A stretch of 64,000 nucleotides of DNA from Candidatus Purcelliella pentastirinorum (GCF_028748785.1 NZ_CP110496.1:310001-374000), one strand, 5' to 3'. Counted from the stretch's first letter, positions 42,610 to 52,492 are shown. The notes: a model not told the origin generated them from the letters alone. Numbers and translations: made by a program.

Positions 42610-43932
42610 ATGTCAAAAAAAAAAAAATTATATAAAAACAAAAAATATCTCAAATCTATTCCAAAAATACCATTATCAAAGAAAGACATAAAATTTTTAA
42701 TATCACCAAAAAAATTTCGTAAAACATTAATAAATAAAATAAAAAATGCAAAAGATAGAATATGTATAGTAACCTTATATTTAGAAAATGACGAAAGTGG
42801 ATACAATATATTAAAAGAATTATATTCTATCAAAAAAAAGAAACCCAACATCAAAATAAACATTTTAGTTGATTGGTTTAGAGCCAGACGTAATCTCATA
42901 GGATCAAACAAAAAAATTACAAATATGGATTGGTATATAAAAATAGCAAAGAAAAATAAACACTTTATTCCTATACATGGAATACCAATAGCAAATAGAG
43001 AAACAATGGGGGTTTTACACCTAAAAGGAATTATAATAGATGATTATTTAATTTACAGCGGTGCTAACATGAATAACTTATATTTACAACAAAAAAAAAA
43101 ATATAGACACGATAGATATCAAATTATAAAAAATAAATATTTAACAAATATAATGTATACATGGATTAATAAAAATCTTATTAATAAAAAAAATACAAAT
43201 TGCATAAACAAAAAAGTAAAAAACAAAACAAAAAAAAAAATAAAAAACATAAATTATTCTTATAAAAACAAAGCAAAAAATAACGAATTATCAATAGCTC
43301 CTATAGTAGGTATAGGTAAAAAAAACCCAGTAAATCAAACTATAATTAACATAATATCATCAACTAAAAAAAAATTAATAATATGTACACCATATTTTAA
43401 TCTACCAATATTTATTAAATATAAAATAAAATATTTACTAAAAAAAAATACAAAAATAGAAATAATTGTAAGTGATAAAAAAGCAAATGATTTTTATATA
43501 AATAAAAATAAAAAATTTAACATAATTGGAATACTACCATATTTATATGAAATTAACTTAAGAAATTTTATAAAATTTATGCAAAATTATATAAATAAAA
43601 AACTATTAACTATAAGAATATGGAAAAATAAAAATAATTCCTACCATGTAAAAGGAATTTGGTCAGATAACAAATGGATTTTTCTAACTGGAAATAATCT
43701 AAATCCCAGATCATGGAATCTAGATTTAGAAAATGCATTACTAATTCATGATCCTAAAAAAAAATTAAAAAAAAAAACTAATTTAGAACTAAATAATATA
43801 ATAAACAACACAAAAATAATAAAAAACTATTCAGAGTTAAAAACAATATCAGAATATCCTAAAAATATCTGTAAATTAATAAGAAGAATAAGAAGAATAC
43901 ATATAGATAAAATAATAAACAAAATCATATAA
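42610..43932 (+). CDS. pssA: CDP-diacylglycerol-serine O-phosphatidyltransferase (PssA)
   Basis: PssA makes phosphatidylserine, precursor of phosphatidylethanolamine. This is the enterobacterial phospholipase-D-type enzyme with two HKD motifs: His137-Lys139-Asp144 (HLKGIIIDD) and His346-Lys348-Asp353 (HVKGIWSD). Similarity to E. coli PssA is full-length, e.g. GVLHLKGIIIDDYLIYSGA, CTPYFNLP, PYLYEINLR and TGNNLNPRSWNLDLENA. 440 residues (E. coli 451). HKD motifs are shared with cardiolipin synthases, but these surrounding segments are PssA-specific. Followed at 93 bp by tatA. Confidence 0.93.
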   Translation: MSKKKKLYKNKKYLKSIPKIPLSKKDIKFLISPKKFRKTLINKIKNAKDRICIVTLYLENDESGYNILKELYSIKKKKPNIKINILVDWFRARRNLIGSNKKITNMDWYIKIAKKNKHFIPIHGIPIANRETMGVLHLKGIIIDDYLIYSGANMNNLYLQQKKKYRHDRYQIIKNKYLTNIMYTWINKNLINKKNTNCINKKVKNKTKKKIKNINYSYKNKAKNNELSIAPIVGIGKKNPVNQTIINIISSTKKKLIICTPYFNLPIFIKYKIKYLLKKNTKIEIIVSDKKANDFYINKNKKFNIIGILPYLYEINLRNFIKFMQNYINKKLLTIRIWKNKNNSYHVKGIWSDNKWIFLTGNNLNPRSWNLDLENALLIHDPKKKLKKKTNLELNNIINNTKIIKNYSELKTISEYPKNICKLIRRIRRIHIDKIINKII

Positions 43933-44025
43933 TAAAATATTCAAAATACTAATACTTAATATCAAGTTATTATAACAAAATATCTATTTAGATGTAAAAT
44001 ATTATAAAAAAATAAGGAAAATAAC

Positions 44026-44187
44026 ATGGGAAATATTAGCATAGGTCAATTACTTATTATTGCAATAATAGTAACAGTATTATTTGGTACAAATAAATTA
44101 CGTAATTTAGGTGCAGATTTAGGGGAATCTATTAAGGGGTTTAAAAAAGCAATGAATGATAATGAAAAAAACAAAAAAAATAAATAA
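44026..44187 (+). CDS. tatA: Twin-arginine translocase subunit TatA, short
   Basis: TatA forms the size-adaptable channel that moves folded proteins across the inner membrane. The 53-residue product has the N-terminal membrane helix ([18 protein letters not shown]), the hinge FGTNKL and the amphipathic helix ending in [10 protein letters not shown], all as in E. coli TatA. Only the long acidic tail (E. coli 89 residues) is lost. AAGGA is 7 nt before the ATG. First of tatA-tatB-tatC, as in E. coli. Confidence 0.95.
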   Translation: MGNISIGQLLIIAIIVTVLFGTNKLRNLGADLGESIKGFKKAMNDNEKNKKNK

Positions 44188-44202
44188 ATAAATGAGGTAA
44201 AA

Positions 44203-44373
44203 ATGATAGATTTAAATTTTGATAAAATATTATTAATATTAATTATTACATTAATAAGCACAAAACCTTCAAAACTACCAAAATTAATAAATCAAATAAA
44301 AAAAATTATTAAAAAAATAAAAGTAACAATATCAAATATTAAAAAAGAATTAATAAAAACAATTAAATATTAA
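44203..44373 (+). CDS. tatB: Twin-arginine translocase subunit TatB, minimal
   Basis: This 56-residue frame lies between tatA and tatC. It begins MIDLNFDKILLILIITLIS, like E. coli TatB (MFDIGFSELLLVFIIGLVV), followed by Pro and LPKL at the hinge (E. coli GPQRLP) and a short basic amphipathic helix. TatB works with TatC in recognising twin-arginine signal peptides. E. coli TatB is 171 residues; everything after the amphipathic helix is missing. GAGGT about 5 nt upstream of the ATG shows it is translated. Identity rests on position, topology and the first ~35 residues. Confidence 0.8.
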   Translation: MIDLNFDKILLILIITLISTKPSKLPKLINQIKKIIKKIKVTISNIKKELIKTIKY

Positions 44374-44410
44374 AAATTATAACTCGTAATTTAAAAAAAA
44401 AAAATAAAAT

Positions 44411-45145
44411 ATGAGTAATAAAATTAAATTATCTATTATCAATCATTTAATAGAATTAAGAAGAAAAATAATTAATTGTATAATAATAATAATTACTACA
44501 TTTATAATATTATCCTATTTTTCAAACTACATTTACCATATTATAGCTATTCCTCTAATCAAATTATTACCATATGGAACAAAAATGATAGCTATAAATA
44601 TAGCATCACCATTATTTACACCAATAAAATTAACATTTATTATGTCAATATTAATAACCATGCCTTTTAATATATATCAAATATGGAAATTCATCGCACC
44701 AGCATTATATAAAAAAGAAAAAAAAATAATAAAACCACTAATATTTTTTAGTTTTGTATTATTTTATTCAGGCATAGTTTTCACATATTATGTAATAATG
44801 CCAATTTTATTTTTATTCTTAACAAAAACAGTACCAAATGAAATTTTAATAACAGCGGATATATCCAATTATCTAGATTTTATAATGAAATTGTTCATAA
44901 CTTTTGGAATATCATTTGAAATACCCATTTTAATTTTACTATTATGTATAATAAAAGTTATTAATACAAATATTCTTAAAAATAATAGATCATACATATT
45001 AATTATAACGTTTATTATAAGTATGTTAATAACCCCACCAGATATATTGTCACAAATTATACTAGCATTACCTATGTATATATTATTTGAAATCGGTATA
45101 CTTTTTTCAACAATATATGAAAATACTATACAAAAAATAAGATAA
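44411..45145 (+). CDS. tatC: Twin-arginine translocase subunit TatC
   Basis: TatC is the polytopic membrane core of the Tat receptor. 244 residues (E. coli 258), six hydrophobic segments. Recognisable features are the N-terminal HLIELRRKIINC, PLFTPIKLTF, YQIWKFIAPALYKKEKK and F-E-I-P-I in the periplasmic and fourth-helix region. The third gene of a complete tatABC set; fabI converges on it after a 149-bp gap. Confidence 0.95.
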   Translation: MSNKIKLSIINHLIELRRKIINCIIIIITTFIILSYFSNYIYHIIAIPLIKLLPYGTKMIAINIASPLFTPIKLTFIMSILITMPFNIYQIWKFIAPALYKKEKKIIKPLIFFSFVLFYSGIVFTYYVIMPILFLFLTKTVPNEILITADISNYLDFIMKLFITFGISFEIPILILLLCIIKVINTNILKNNRSYILIITFIISMLITPPDILSQIILALPMYILFEIGILFSTIYENTIQKIR

Positions 45146-45294
45146 AATAAATAAAAAATATAATAAATCAAAATTAATATTTTATATAAAAAATAAAAGA
45201 CATTAATAAATACAATAAAAAATAAAAATAAAAAAAAATATATATAATAAATTTAAAAAAAGAAAATAATAATTTTCAAAATATAAAATTAATT

Positions 45295-46083
45295 TTAAAT
45301 AAATACATCTGAATCAATACCATTAACATTATAACCTCCATCAACATGAATAATTTCTCCAGTAATACCACTAGACAAATCAGAACACAAAAAAGCAGCA
45401 ACATTACCAATTTCATCTATACTAATTAAACGCTTTAAAAAATTATAATTTTTGAAAACAATAAGCATCTTTTTAAAACCAGTAATTGCAGATGACGCCA
45501 AAGTTCTAATAGGACCAGCTGATATGGCATTAACACGTATATTATTTTTACCTAGAGAATAAGCCATATATTTTACATTTGCCTCCAATGAGGCTTTTGC
45601 TAAACCCATAACATTATAATTAGGAACTACATATTGAGAACCAAGATATGTCAAAGTTAATAAAGATGAACCCTCTTTTAAAATACCTCGAAAAATTTTA
45701 GCTAAATTAACAAAACTAAAAGAACTAATATTGTGAGATACTTCAAATCCTCTACGATTAATAACATCAAGATAATCTCCAGATAATTGATCTCTAGGAG
45801 CAAAAGCTATAGAATGAACAAAACCATCAAATCTATCCCATACAATAGATAAATCATCAAATAGTTTATTTAAACTACAATCATCTTGAACATCACAAAA
45901 AAAAACCTTATTTGAATTAAACTCTGAAGCACATTTTATAACTCTATTTTTCAATCTTTCATTTTGATATGTAAAAGCCAATTTTGCTCCATGAAAATGC
46001 ATAGCTTTTGCAATACCATAAGCTATAGATAATTTGCTTGAAATACCAAAAATAAGAATTCTTTTATTTTTCAACATTTTCAT
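45295..46083 (-). CDS. fabI: Enoyl-[acyl-carrier-protein] reductase FabI
   Basis: FabI does the last reduction of each fatty acid elongation cycle using NADH. 262 residues, same as E. coli. It shows the SDR cofactor loop GISSKLSIAYGIA and catalytic Tyr146, Tyr156 and Lys163 at E. coli numbering. Position 93 is Ala (SIAFAP) instead of E. coli Gly. AGGATG precedes ATG 46083. Confidence 0.97.
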   Translation of the reverse strand: MKMLKNKRILIFGISSKLSIAYGIAKAMHFHGAKLAFTYQNERLKNRVIKCASEFNSNKVFFCDVQDDCSLNKLFDDLSIVWDRFDGFVHSIAFAPRDQLSGDYLDVINRRGFEVSHNISSFSFVNLAKIFRGILKEGSSLLTLTYLGSQYVVPNYNVMGLAKASLEANVKYMAYSLGKNNIRVNAISAGPIRTLASSAITGFKKMLIVFKNYNFLKRLISIDEIGNVAAFLCSDLSSGITGEIIHVDGGYNVNGIDSDVFI

Positions 46084-46129
46084 ATATATTCATCCTAAAC
46101 AAAAAATAAAAAAATCAAAAAAATTCAAT

Positions 46130-46158
46130 TTGACTAACAAAATCGTATAATATAAAAT
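46130..46158 (+). promoter_or_regulatory. Putative promoter of tRNA-Asn gene
   Basis: TTGACT (46130-46135) and TAAAAT (46153-46158) are spaced by 17 nt, placing the expected transcription start about 28 nt before the tRNA-Asn 5' end. A nearer TATAAT (46146-46151) has a spacer of only 10 nt. Good sigma-70 fit. Confidence 0.55.
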
Positions 46159-46193
46159 ATCGTGATAAAATAATTCGCATGCAAATAAAACTA

Positions 46194-46266
46194 TCCCCTG
46201 TAGTTCAGTTGGTAGAACGGCGGACTGTTAATCCGTATGTCACTGGTTCGAATCCAGTCGGGGGAG
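46194..46266 (+). tRNA. tRNA-Asn (GTT anticodon)
   Basis: Acceptor TCCCCTG pairs with CGGGGGA, discriminator G. The D-arm is GTTC..GAAC, anticodon stem GCGGA/TCCGT with loop CTGTTAA giving GTT, and T-arm CTGGTTCGAATCCAG. CCA is not encoded. It sits alone between the divergent fabI and gapA (both minus strand). Confidence 0.97.
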
Positions 46267-46282
46267 AAAAACAAAAAAACAA

Positions 46283-47326
<1,044 letters not shown>

Positions 47327-47410
47327 TTATCTAAAATAAATTATTTAATAAATATAATATAAATATACCATATTAATAAATTAATTATTAAAAGTATTAT
47401 TTATTCAAAT

Positions 47411-48169
47411 CTAATCAGAAAAATTAGATTTACCAACTATATTAGCAGGTACACCAGCCGCTGTAGAATTAGGAGGTATAGATTTTAAAACAACAGAACC
47501 AGCACCAATTTTAGATTCTTTACCTATTTCTATATTACCTAATATTTTTGCACCAGCCCCTATATAAACACCTTCACGTACTTTGGGATGACGATTACCA
47601 ACATTATCCTTACCAGTACCACCCAAAGTAACAGACTGTAAAATAGAAACATTATTTTCTATCACAGTAGTTTCACCAACAACTATACCAGTAGCATGAT
47701 CAAACATAACACCATAACCAATACAAGCGGCTGGATGTATATCTACAGCATACAAAGAAGAAATTTTATTCTGCAAATATAAAGCTAAAGAATATCTGTG
47801 TTTATCCCATAACCAATGAGTTATACGATAAGACTGTAAAGCATGATAACCCTTAAAATATAAAAACGGAGTAGAATACTTATCCACTATAGGATCTTTA
47901 TAATATATAGCCTTTATATCATATAACGCAAAATCAACAATAAAAGGACTATCTATATAAATTTCCTTTATTAAAGTATAAATAGTAGAAAATGATATAA
48001 AACAATCAGCAAATTTATTAGATAATAAATAGTTTAAAGCATCAGCAAAATCTTTACGTTTTAGTAAATTTTTATTATAAAAATCTAACAAAATAGGTTC
48101 AGTTTTACAAAGAAATTTAATTTCTTTTTTAATTGTATTCCACAAAATATCAACCTGATCATAAAACAT
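47411..48169 (-). CDS. cysE: Serine O-acetyltransferase CysE, C-terminal tail missing
   Basis: CysE makes O-acetylserine, the entry to cysteine. 252 residues against 273 in E. coli. It has an N-terminal helical domain and left-handed beta-helix hexapeptide repeats with catalytic Asp143 (DIHPAA) and His158 (FDHATGIVVGE). The protein ends IVGKSNFSD, so the last ~22 residues of E. coli CysE are absent. These carry Met256, whose changes relieve cysteine feedback in E. coli, and the C-terminal Ile that docks into CysK. gpsA, secB and grxC, between cysE and yibN in E. coli, are deleted. Confidence 0.96.
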   Translation of the reverse strand: MFYDQVDILWNTIKKEIKFLCKTEPILLDFYNKNLLKRKDFADALNYLLSNKFADCFISFSTIYTLIKEIYIDSPFIVDFALYDIKAIYYKDPIVDKYSTPFLYFKGYHALQSYRITHWLWDKHRYSLALYLQNKISSLYAVDIHPAACIGYGVMFDHATGIVVGETTVIENNVSILQSVTLGGTGKDNVGNRHPKVREGVYIGAGAKILGNIEIGKESKIGAGSVVLKSIPPNSTAAGVPANIVGKSNFSD

Positions 48170-48212
48170 ATATTATACACCTAAAAAAATAATTAGACAA
48201 AACACAAAAAAA

Positions 48213-48641
48213 TTATTTATTTATTAAAGGTAAATTTTCATTTTTCCAAGCTGATATACCACCATCAAGTATATAAATATTTAAAAACCCATTTTTCTTA
48301 AACCTTTTAGCTAAACTAAAAGATAAACTACCAGTATTACAGACTAATATTATTGGTTTAGATCGATGTTTTCTTAAAATATTAAAATTATTATCATTTA
48401 AATCATTGATATCAATATAAATAGATTTAGGAAAATGTTCTAATACATATTCATCAAATGATCTAACATCAAAAATTACAGCATCATGTTTATTTAATAA
48501 ATATACAACTTTATTACAATTTACAAATGATATTTTATTAAATAAATTAATAAAAAAAACTATTAAAATATAAAATAAAATCAATAACCATACTAATACA
48601 AATAAAAAATGGTGATTTATAAAATTAATAAAATCTTTCAT
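48213..48641 (-). CDS. yibN: Membrane-anchored rhodanese-like protein YibN
   Basis: This 142-residue protein (E. coli YibN 143) has one N-terminal membrane segment (about 13-33) followed by a single rhodanese domain: DAVIFDVRSFDEYVLEHFP, PKSIYIDI, and an active-site loop VCNTGSLS with a cysteine at the usual rhodanese position. It ends GGISAWKNENLPLI, like E. coli GIAGWAGENLPLV. Rhodanese domains carry sulfur, but the exact role of YibN is not settled. Position next to cysE follows E. coli order after loss of three genes. Confidence 0.88.
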   Translation of the reverse strand: MKDFINFINHHFLFVLVWLLILFYILIVFFINLFNKISFVNCNKVVYLLNKHDAVIFDVRSFDEYVLEHFPKSIYIDINDLNDNNFNILRKHRSKPIILVCNTGSLSFSLAKRFKKNGFLNIYILDGGISAWKNENLPLINK

Positions 48642-48873
48642 AAAATTAAAATAAAATAATTTATATTAAAAATATAATATAAGATATAAAAAAATAATAA
48701 TCTATTTAAAATAAATCTAATTTTAAATAAAAAAAATAAAAAATAAATAACTTTAAAATTAAAAGATATTCAATTAAATTATAAATAAAATAAAATTATT
48801 TATTAACAATTAAATTTACATAAACAAAAATGTTAATAAAACAAATTTAATGAACATTAATTAAATAATCAAT

Positions 48874-49377
48874 ATGAAAAAAATATATAGAAAAGCAATA
48901 TACCCAGGAACATTTGACCCAATAACACTTGGACATATAAACATAATTAAAAGATCAATAAAAATATTTGATAAAATAATAATAGCTATAGCAAAAAATC
49001 AAAATAAAAATACACTATTTAATTTACAAGAACGAATTAAATTAACAAAAAAAGCAACAAACAAAATAAAAAATCTAAAAATTATAGGATTCAATAACTT
49101 AATTATAGATTGCGTAAAAAAATACAAAACAAATATATTAATAAGAGGTTTACGAAATATAAATGATTTTATTAAAGAACAACAAATGGCATATATAAAT
49201 AAAAACCTATCACCAAAATTAGAAAATATATTTTTAATGTCATCAAAAAAATTTAATTATATCTCATCTTCACTAATAAAAGAAATAATAAAACTAAAAG
49301 GAGATATGAAAAACTTTATACCAAAAATAATATATAAAGATATTATAAATAAGTTAAATAATAAATTAAAAAATTAA
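48874..49377 (+). CDS. coaD: Pantetheine-phosphate adenylyltransferase
   Basis: CoaD makes dephospho-CoA from phosphopantetheine and ATP. 167 residues (E. coli 159). It has nucleotidyltransferase motif GTFDPITLGH, LIRGLRNINDF and the end-domain ISSSLIKEI. Coenzyme A feeds AcpS. It converges with mutM with a 4-bp overlap, the same neighbour pair as in E. coli. Confidence 0.96.
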   Translation: MKKIYRKAIYPGTFDPITLGHINIIKRSIKIFDKIIIAIAKNQNKNTLFNLQERIKLTKKATNKIKNLKIIGFNNLIIDCVKKYKTNILIRGLRNINDFIKEQQMAYINKNLSPKLENIFLMSSKKFNYISSSLIKEIIKLKGDMKNFIPKIIYKDIINKLNNKLKN

Positions 49378-50183
49378 TTTTGACAAAATTTGCAAAAAAA
49401 ACTAGATCTCTGATTTTGTCTAATATAAATCAACAAATTATTACATTTTTTACACAATTTATTTCTTCTACCATACACTTTCAAATACTTAGCAAATTCT
49501 CCTGGTTTACCATCTATTTGTTTAAAATTCTTTATTGTAGTACCATTATATTTAATAGCAATTAATAATATTTTTTTAATAGAATTAACAAGAGTTACAC
49601 ACTCATCAAAATTTATATCCATAGATAACCTAGTAGGCATAATACCAGACTTAAATAAAGATTCATTAGCATATATATTACCTATACCAACAACAAATCT
49701 ACTATTCATTAAAAAACTTTTAATAGACAATTTTTTTAATCTAGTTAAATTATATAAATAATTACAATTAAAATTTTTACTTAATGGTTCAGGCCCTAAT
49801 TTATTTAAAAAAAAATCTTTATCTTCTTTATTAAACCATAACCAAAATCCAAATTTTCTACAATCAGAATAACGAATAATTATCCCACTATCAATAATTA
49901 AATCTAAACAATCATGTTTACCAAAATTTGATTTATTAAATAATAAACGAAATGAACCAGTCATCCCTAAATGAATAATAATATAACCACTATATAATTT
50001 TAGTATTATATATTTTCCACGTCTATATACATTAAAAACTCGAACATTAAATAATTGTTTTATTTCAAATGGTACACGCCACCGTAAATTATCATTTTTT
50101 ATAACAGTATATAAAATTATTCTATTTAATAAAATATTTCTTATATAAGATACAATATTCTCTACTTCAGGCAATTCAGGCAT
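49374..50183 (-). CDS. mutM: Formamidopyrimidine-DNA glycosylase
   Basis: MutM removes 8-oxoguanine and nicks the strand. 269 residues, same as E. coli. It begins PELPEVE (catalytic Pro2 and Glu3 after Met removal), then RRGKYI with the conserved Lys, IIIHLGMTG, VVGIGNIYANESLF and a C-terminal zinc finger (CKKC...CKFC). It is one of few DNA repair genes here. Downstream of rpmB-rpmG, as in E. coli. Confidence 0.96.
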   Translation of the reverse strand: MPELPEVENIVSYIRNILLNRIILYTVIKNDNLRWRVPFEIKQLFNVRVFNVYRRGKYIILKLYSGYIIIHLGMTGSFRLLFNKSNFGKHDCLDLIIDSGIIIRYSDCRKFGFWLWFNKEDKDFFLNKLGPEPLSKNFNCNYLYNLTRLKKLSIKSFLMNSRFVVGIGNIYANESLFKSGIMPTRLSMDINFDECVTLVNSIKKILLIAIKYNGTTIKNFKQIDGKPGEFAKYLKVYGRRNKLCKKCNNLLIYIRQNQRSSFFCKFCQN

Positions 50184-50207
50184 AATAAAATATCAAACAT
50201 AAATAAA

Positions 50208-50363
50208 TTATTTTATTTTATCTTCAACATATAATACATGTTTACGAATAACTGGATCATACTTCATTAACTTTAACTTAATTAATTTCATACGCTTACT
50301 TTTAGTAGAAATATAATAATGACCAGTACCAGCTGATGATAAAAGTTTTATTTTCTCACTCAT
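50208..50363 (-). CDS. rpmG: 50S ribosomal protein L33
   Basis: The 51-residue frame starts at ATG 50363 with [17 protein letters not shown] and ends [10 protein letters not shown], matching E. coli L33 (REKIKLVSSAGTGHFY ... HVIYKEAKIK) minus four N-terminal residues. It is the zinc-free type without CxxC. It lies 24 bp after rpmB and 24 bp before mutM. Confidence 0.96.
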   Translation of the reverse strand: MSEKIKLLSSAGTGHYYISTKSKRMKLIKLKLMKYDPVIRKHVLYVEDKIK

Positions 50364-50387
50364 CTAAATTCCTAAACAAAATATAAA

Positions 50388-50624
50388 CTAATATTTTATA
50401 TCACGAATATTATATTTAGTAAATGCTAAATCAATACCTAATTTATTAATAATACGCATACCTCTGATTGACACACGTAATTTAATAAAACAATTTTTAT
50501 TTTCAGACCAAAATTTACAAAAATGAAGATTAGGATAAAATCGTCTTTTAATTGCATTCATAGCATGAGAACGATGATTACCTACAACAGGTTTTTTACC
50601 AGTAATACAACATAATCTAGACAT
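50388..50624 (-). CDS. rpmB: 50S ribosomal protein L28
   Basis: 78 residues, the same as E. coli L28, with [18 protein letters not shown] and KRRFYPNLH near the start and [13 protein letters not shown] in the second half. First gene of rpmB-rpmG-mutM; radC, coaBC and slmA from the E. coli neighbourhood are deleted. Confidence 0.97.
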   Translation of the reverse strand: MSRLCCITGKKPVVGNHRSHAMNAIKRRFYPNLHFCKFWSENKNCFIKLRVSIRGMRIINKLGIDLAFTKYNIRDIKY

Positions 50625-50802
50625 AATAACCCCATGAATTTAATACTTTTTTAAAAAAAATAATAAGAAAAAATAAAATTTTTGATGATATAATTATATT
50701 AATAAATATAATTTATTAAAATAATAATATACATTAAATATATTAAAATTAATAAACTTAAATAAATAATTTAAACTATAATTATAAAAAATTAAAAATA
50801 AA

Positions 50803-51471
50803 ATGAAAGAATCATCTAAAAAAAAAATAATTAAATTATTAATAAAAAAAAAAATATTTAAATTTAAAAATTTTACATTAAAATCAGGTAGAATAAGTCC
50901 TTATTTTTTCAATTCAGGTATATTAAATACTGGTAACGATTTGATACACATAGGTGATTTATACGCAAAAGCAATAAAAAAAACCAATGTATCTTTCGAT
51001 GTACTATTTGGAACAGCATATAAAGGAATACCAATTGTAATAGCAACAGCTATTGCATTAGCTAAAAATTATAATATAAATAAGCCATATTGTTTTAATC
51101 GCAAAGAAATAAAAAAATACGGTGAACAAGGTACACTAATAGGATGTAAATTAAAAGGAAAAGTAATTATAATTGATGATGTAATAACTATTGGTACAGC
51201 AATAGAAGAATCAATAAATATTTTGTCACAATACAAAACTATATTAACTGGAATATTTGTTTTTTTTGATCGTCAAGAAAATAAATGTAAGAACATGTCC
51301 GCTGTTCAAAAAATAGAAAAACAATATTCTTGCAAAATAAATAAAATAATAACTTTAAATAATTTAATAAAATATTTGAAAACTAAACCTCAAATGAAAA
51401 ATGAATTAAATAAAATTTGTTCTTATCAAAAAAAATATGGACTAAACAAACAAAATTTTAAAATCAAATAA
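50803..51471 (+). CDS. pyrE: Orotate phosphoribosyltransferase
   Basis: PyrE joins orotate to PRPP in pyrimidine synthesis. 222 residues (E. coli 213), FTLKSGRISPYFFNSG, YKGIPIVIATA, FNRKEIKKYGEQG and PRPP loop IIDDVITIGTA. The C-terminus is about nine residues longer and Lys-rich. It uses the product of prs, also in this window. Converges with dut (4-bp gap). Confidence 0.96.
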   Translation: MKESSKKKIIKLLIKKKIFKFKNFTLKSGRISPYFFNSGILNTGNDLIHIGDLYAKAIKKTNVSFDVLFGTAYKGIPIVIATAIALAKNYNINKPYCFNRKEIKKYGEQGTLIGCKLKGKVIIIDDVITIGTAIEESINILSQYKTILTGIFVFFDRQENKCKNMSAVQKIEKQYSCKINKIITLNNLIKYLKTKPQMKNELNKICSYQKKYGLNKQNFKIK

Positions 51472-51475
51472 AATA

Positions 51476-51934
51476 TTAAAAAAAACCAGAATGACCAAAG
51501 TTACCATCACCTCTAGAAGTTGCAGAATTAAATGATTGAACCAAATTTAATTTAACTTGATTAATAGAAAAAAAAACAATTTGAGCTACACGATCACCAG
51601 GATTAATAACAAATTCTTTTTCACTTCTATTTAATATAGACATAAATAATTCACCCTGATAATCAGAATCTATTACACCAACAGAATTACCCAAAATAAT
51701 ACCATATTTATGTCCTAAACCTGATCTAGGCATAATTAAACCAACTATAGAAGAATCATTTATATGAATAGCAAGACCAGCAGATATTAACTTTGACATA
51801 CCAGGAAATAATCTCATCGAACTAACAACACATGCTCTTAAATCCAAACCAGCTGACCCTAAAGTAATATGTTCAGGTAATGGAAATAAATGACCAATTC
51901 TTTTATCAATAATTTTTATATCTATAATTTTCAA
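51476..51934 (-). CDS. dut: dUTP pyrophosphatase
   Basis: Dut hydrolyses dUTP to dUMP, keeping uracil out of DNA and feeding dTMP synthesis. 152 residues (E. coli 151-152). All five trimeric dUTPase motifs are seen, including SAGLDLRA, PRSGLGHKYGI, GVIDSDYQGEL, GDRVAQIVF and GDGNFGHSG. I start at TTG 51934 because it restores the E. coli-like N-terminus (M-K-I-I-D-I-K) and has AGGTG five nt upstream; no in-frame ATG fits. Confidence 0.96.
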   Translation of the reverse strand: MKIIDIKIIDKRIGHLFPLPEHITLGSAGLDLRACVVSSMRLFPGMSKLISAGLAIHINDSSIVGLIMPRSGLGHKYGIILGNSVGVIDSDYQGELFMSILNRSEKEFVINPGDRVAQIVFFSINQVKLNLVQSFNSATSRGDGNFGHSGFF

Positions 51935-52014
51935 AATAACACCTATTAAGTATATTTATAAAATGACAAAAAACATTAAAAAAAATAAAATATAATAACC
52001 AAATAATATTATAA

Positions 52015-52042
52015 TTGATATATAAATTAAATAATATAAAAT
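52015..52042 (+). promoter_or_regulatory. Putative promoter of tRNA-Ser gene
   Basis: TTGATA (52015-52020) and TAAAAT (52037-52042) are spaced by 16 nt, about 19 nt before the tRNA 5' end. The -10 is identical to that proposed for tRNA-Asn. Motif match only. Confidence 0.45.
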
Positions 52043-52060
52043 ATAAAAGAAAAGATACCC

Positions 52061-52149
52061 GGTGAAGTGTCTGAGAGGTTGAAAGTACATGCTTGGAAAG
52101 CATGAATACGTTAAATAGCGTATCGAGGGTTCGAATCCCTCCTTCACCG
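52061..52149 (+). tRNA. tRNA-Ser (GGA anticodon)
   Basis: This is a class II tRNA with long variable arm (ATACG...CGTAT). Acceptor GGTGAAG pairs with CTTCACC, discriminator G. Anticodon stem CATGC/GCATG with loop TTGGAAA gives GGA, reading UCU and UCC. T-arm GAGGGTTCGAATCCCTC. CCA is not encoded. Confidence 0.97.
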
Positions 52150-52219
52150 CAAAAAAAATAATAATTAAATTATATATGTAAAATTAATAAATATTATTAT
52201 TTAATATTAAAATATAATA

Positions 52220-52492
52220 TTATTTAATTGCATTTTTTAAGGTTTTTCCTGATACAAATGACGGAACTTTAGAAGCTGATATATAAATTTCCTCACCAGT
52301 TTGAGGATTTCTTCCTGGACGTGCAGAACGATAATTTACTTTAAAAGTTCCAAAACCAACTAATTGTACTATATCTCCTTTTCGTAAGGAACTTGTTATA
52401 GTTTCTAATACACTATTCAATGTTGATTTTACTTGAATTTTAGATAAATTAGTTTGATTTGCAACTGCATCAATTAATTGAGTTTTATTCAT
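52220..52492 (-). CDS. hupA: DNA-binding protein HU-alpha
   Basis: HU compacts and bends DNA. The 90-residue product starts [18 protein letters not shown] and has the DNA-binding arm [10 protein letters not shown], closest to E. coli HupA (MNKTQLID), not IHF. The E. coli hupA also lies in the rpoBC region, and hupB is missing from its place between lon and ppiD, so this may be the only HU. AAGGA precedes ATG 52492. Confidence 0.96.
   Translation of the reverse strand: MNKTQLIDAVANQTNLSKIQVKSTLNSVLETITSSLRKGDIVQLVGFGTFKVNYRSARPGRNPQTGEEIYISASKVPSFVSGKTLKNAIK

Noticed and set aside
42610..43932. Cardiolipin synthase, suggested by two HKD motifs
   Set aside because: Surrounding segments (GVLHLKGIIIDDYLIYSGA, PYLYEINLR, TGNNLNPRSWNLDLENA) and length match enterobacterial PssA along the whole protein, and the usual Cls membrane segments are absent.
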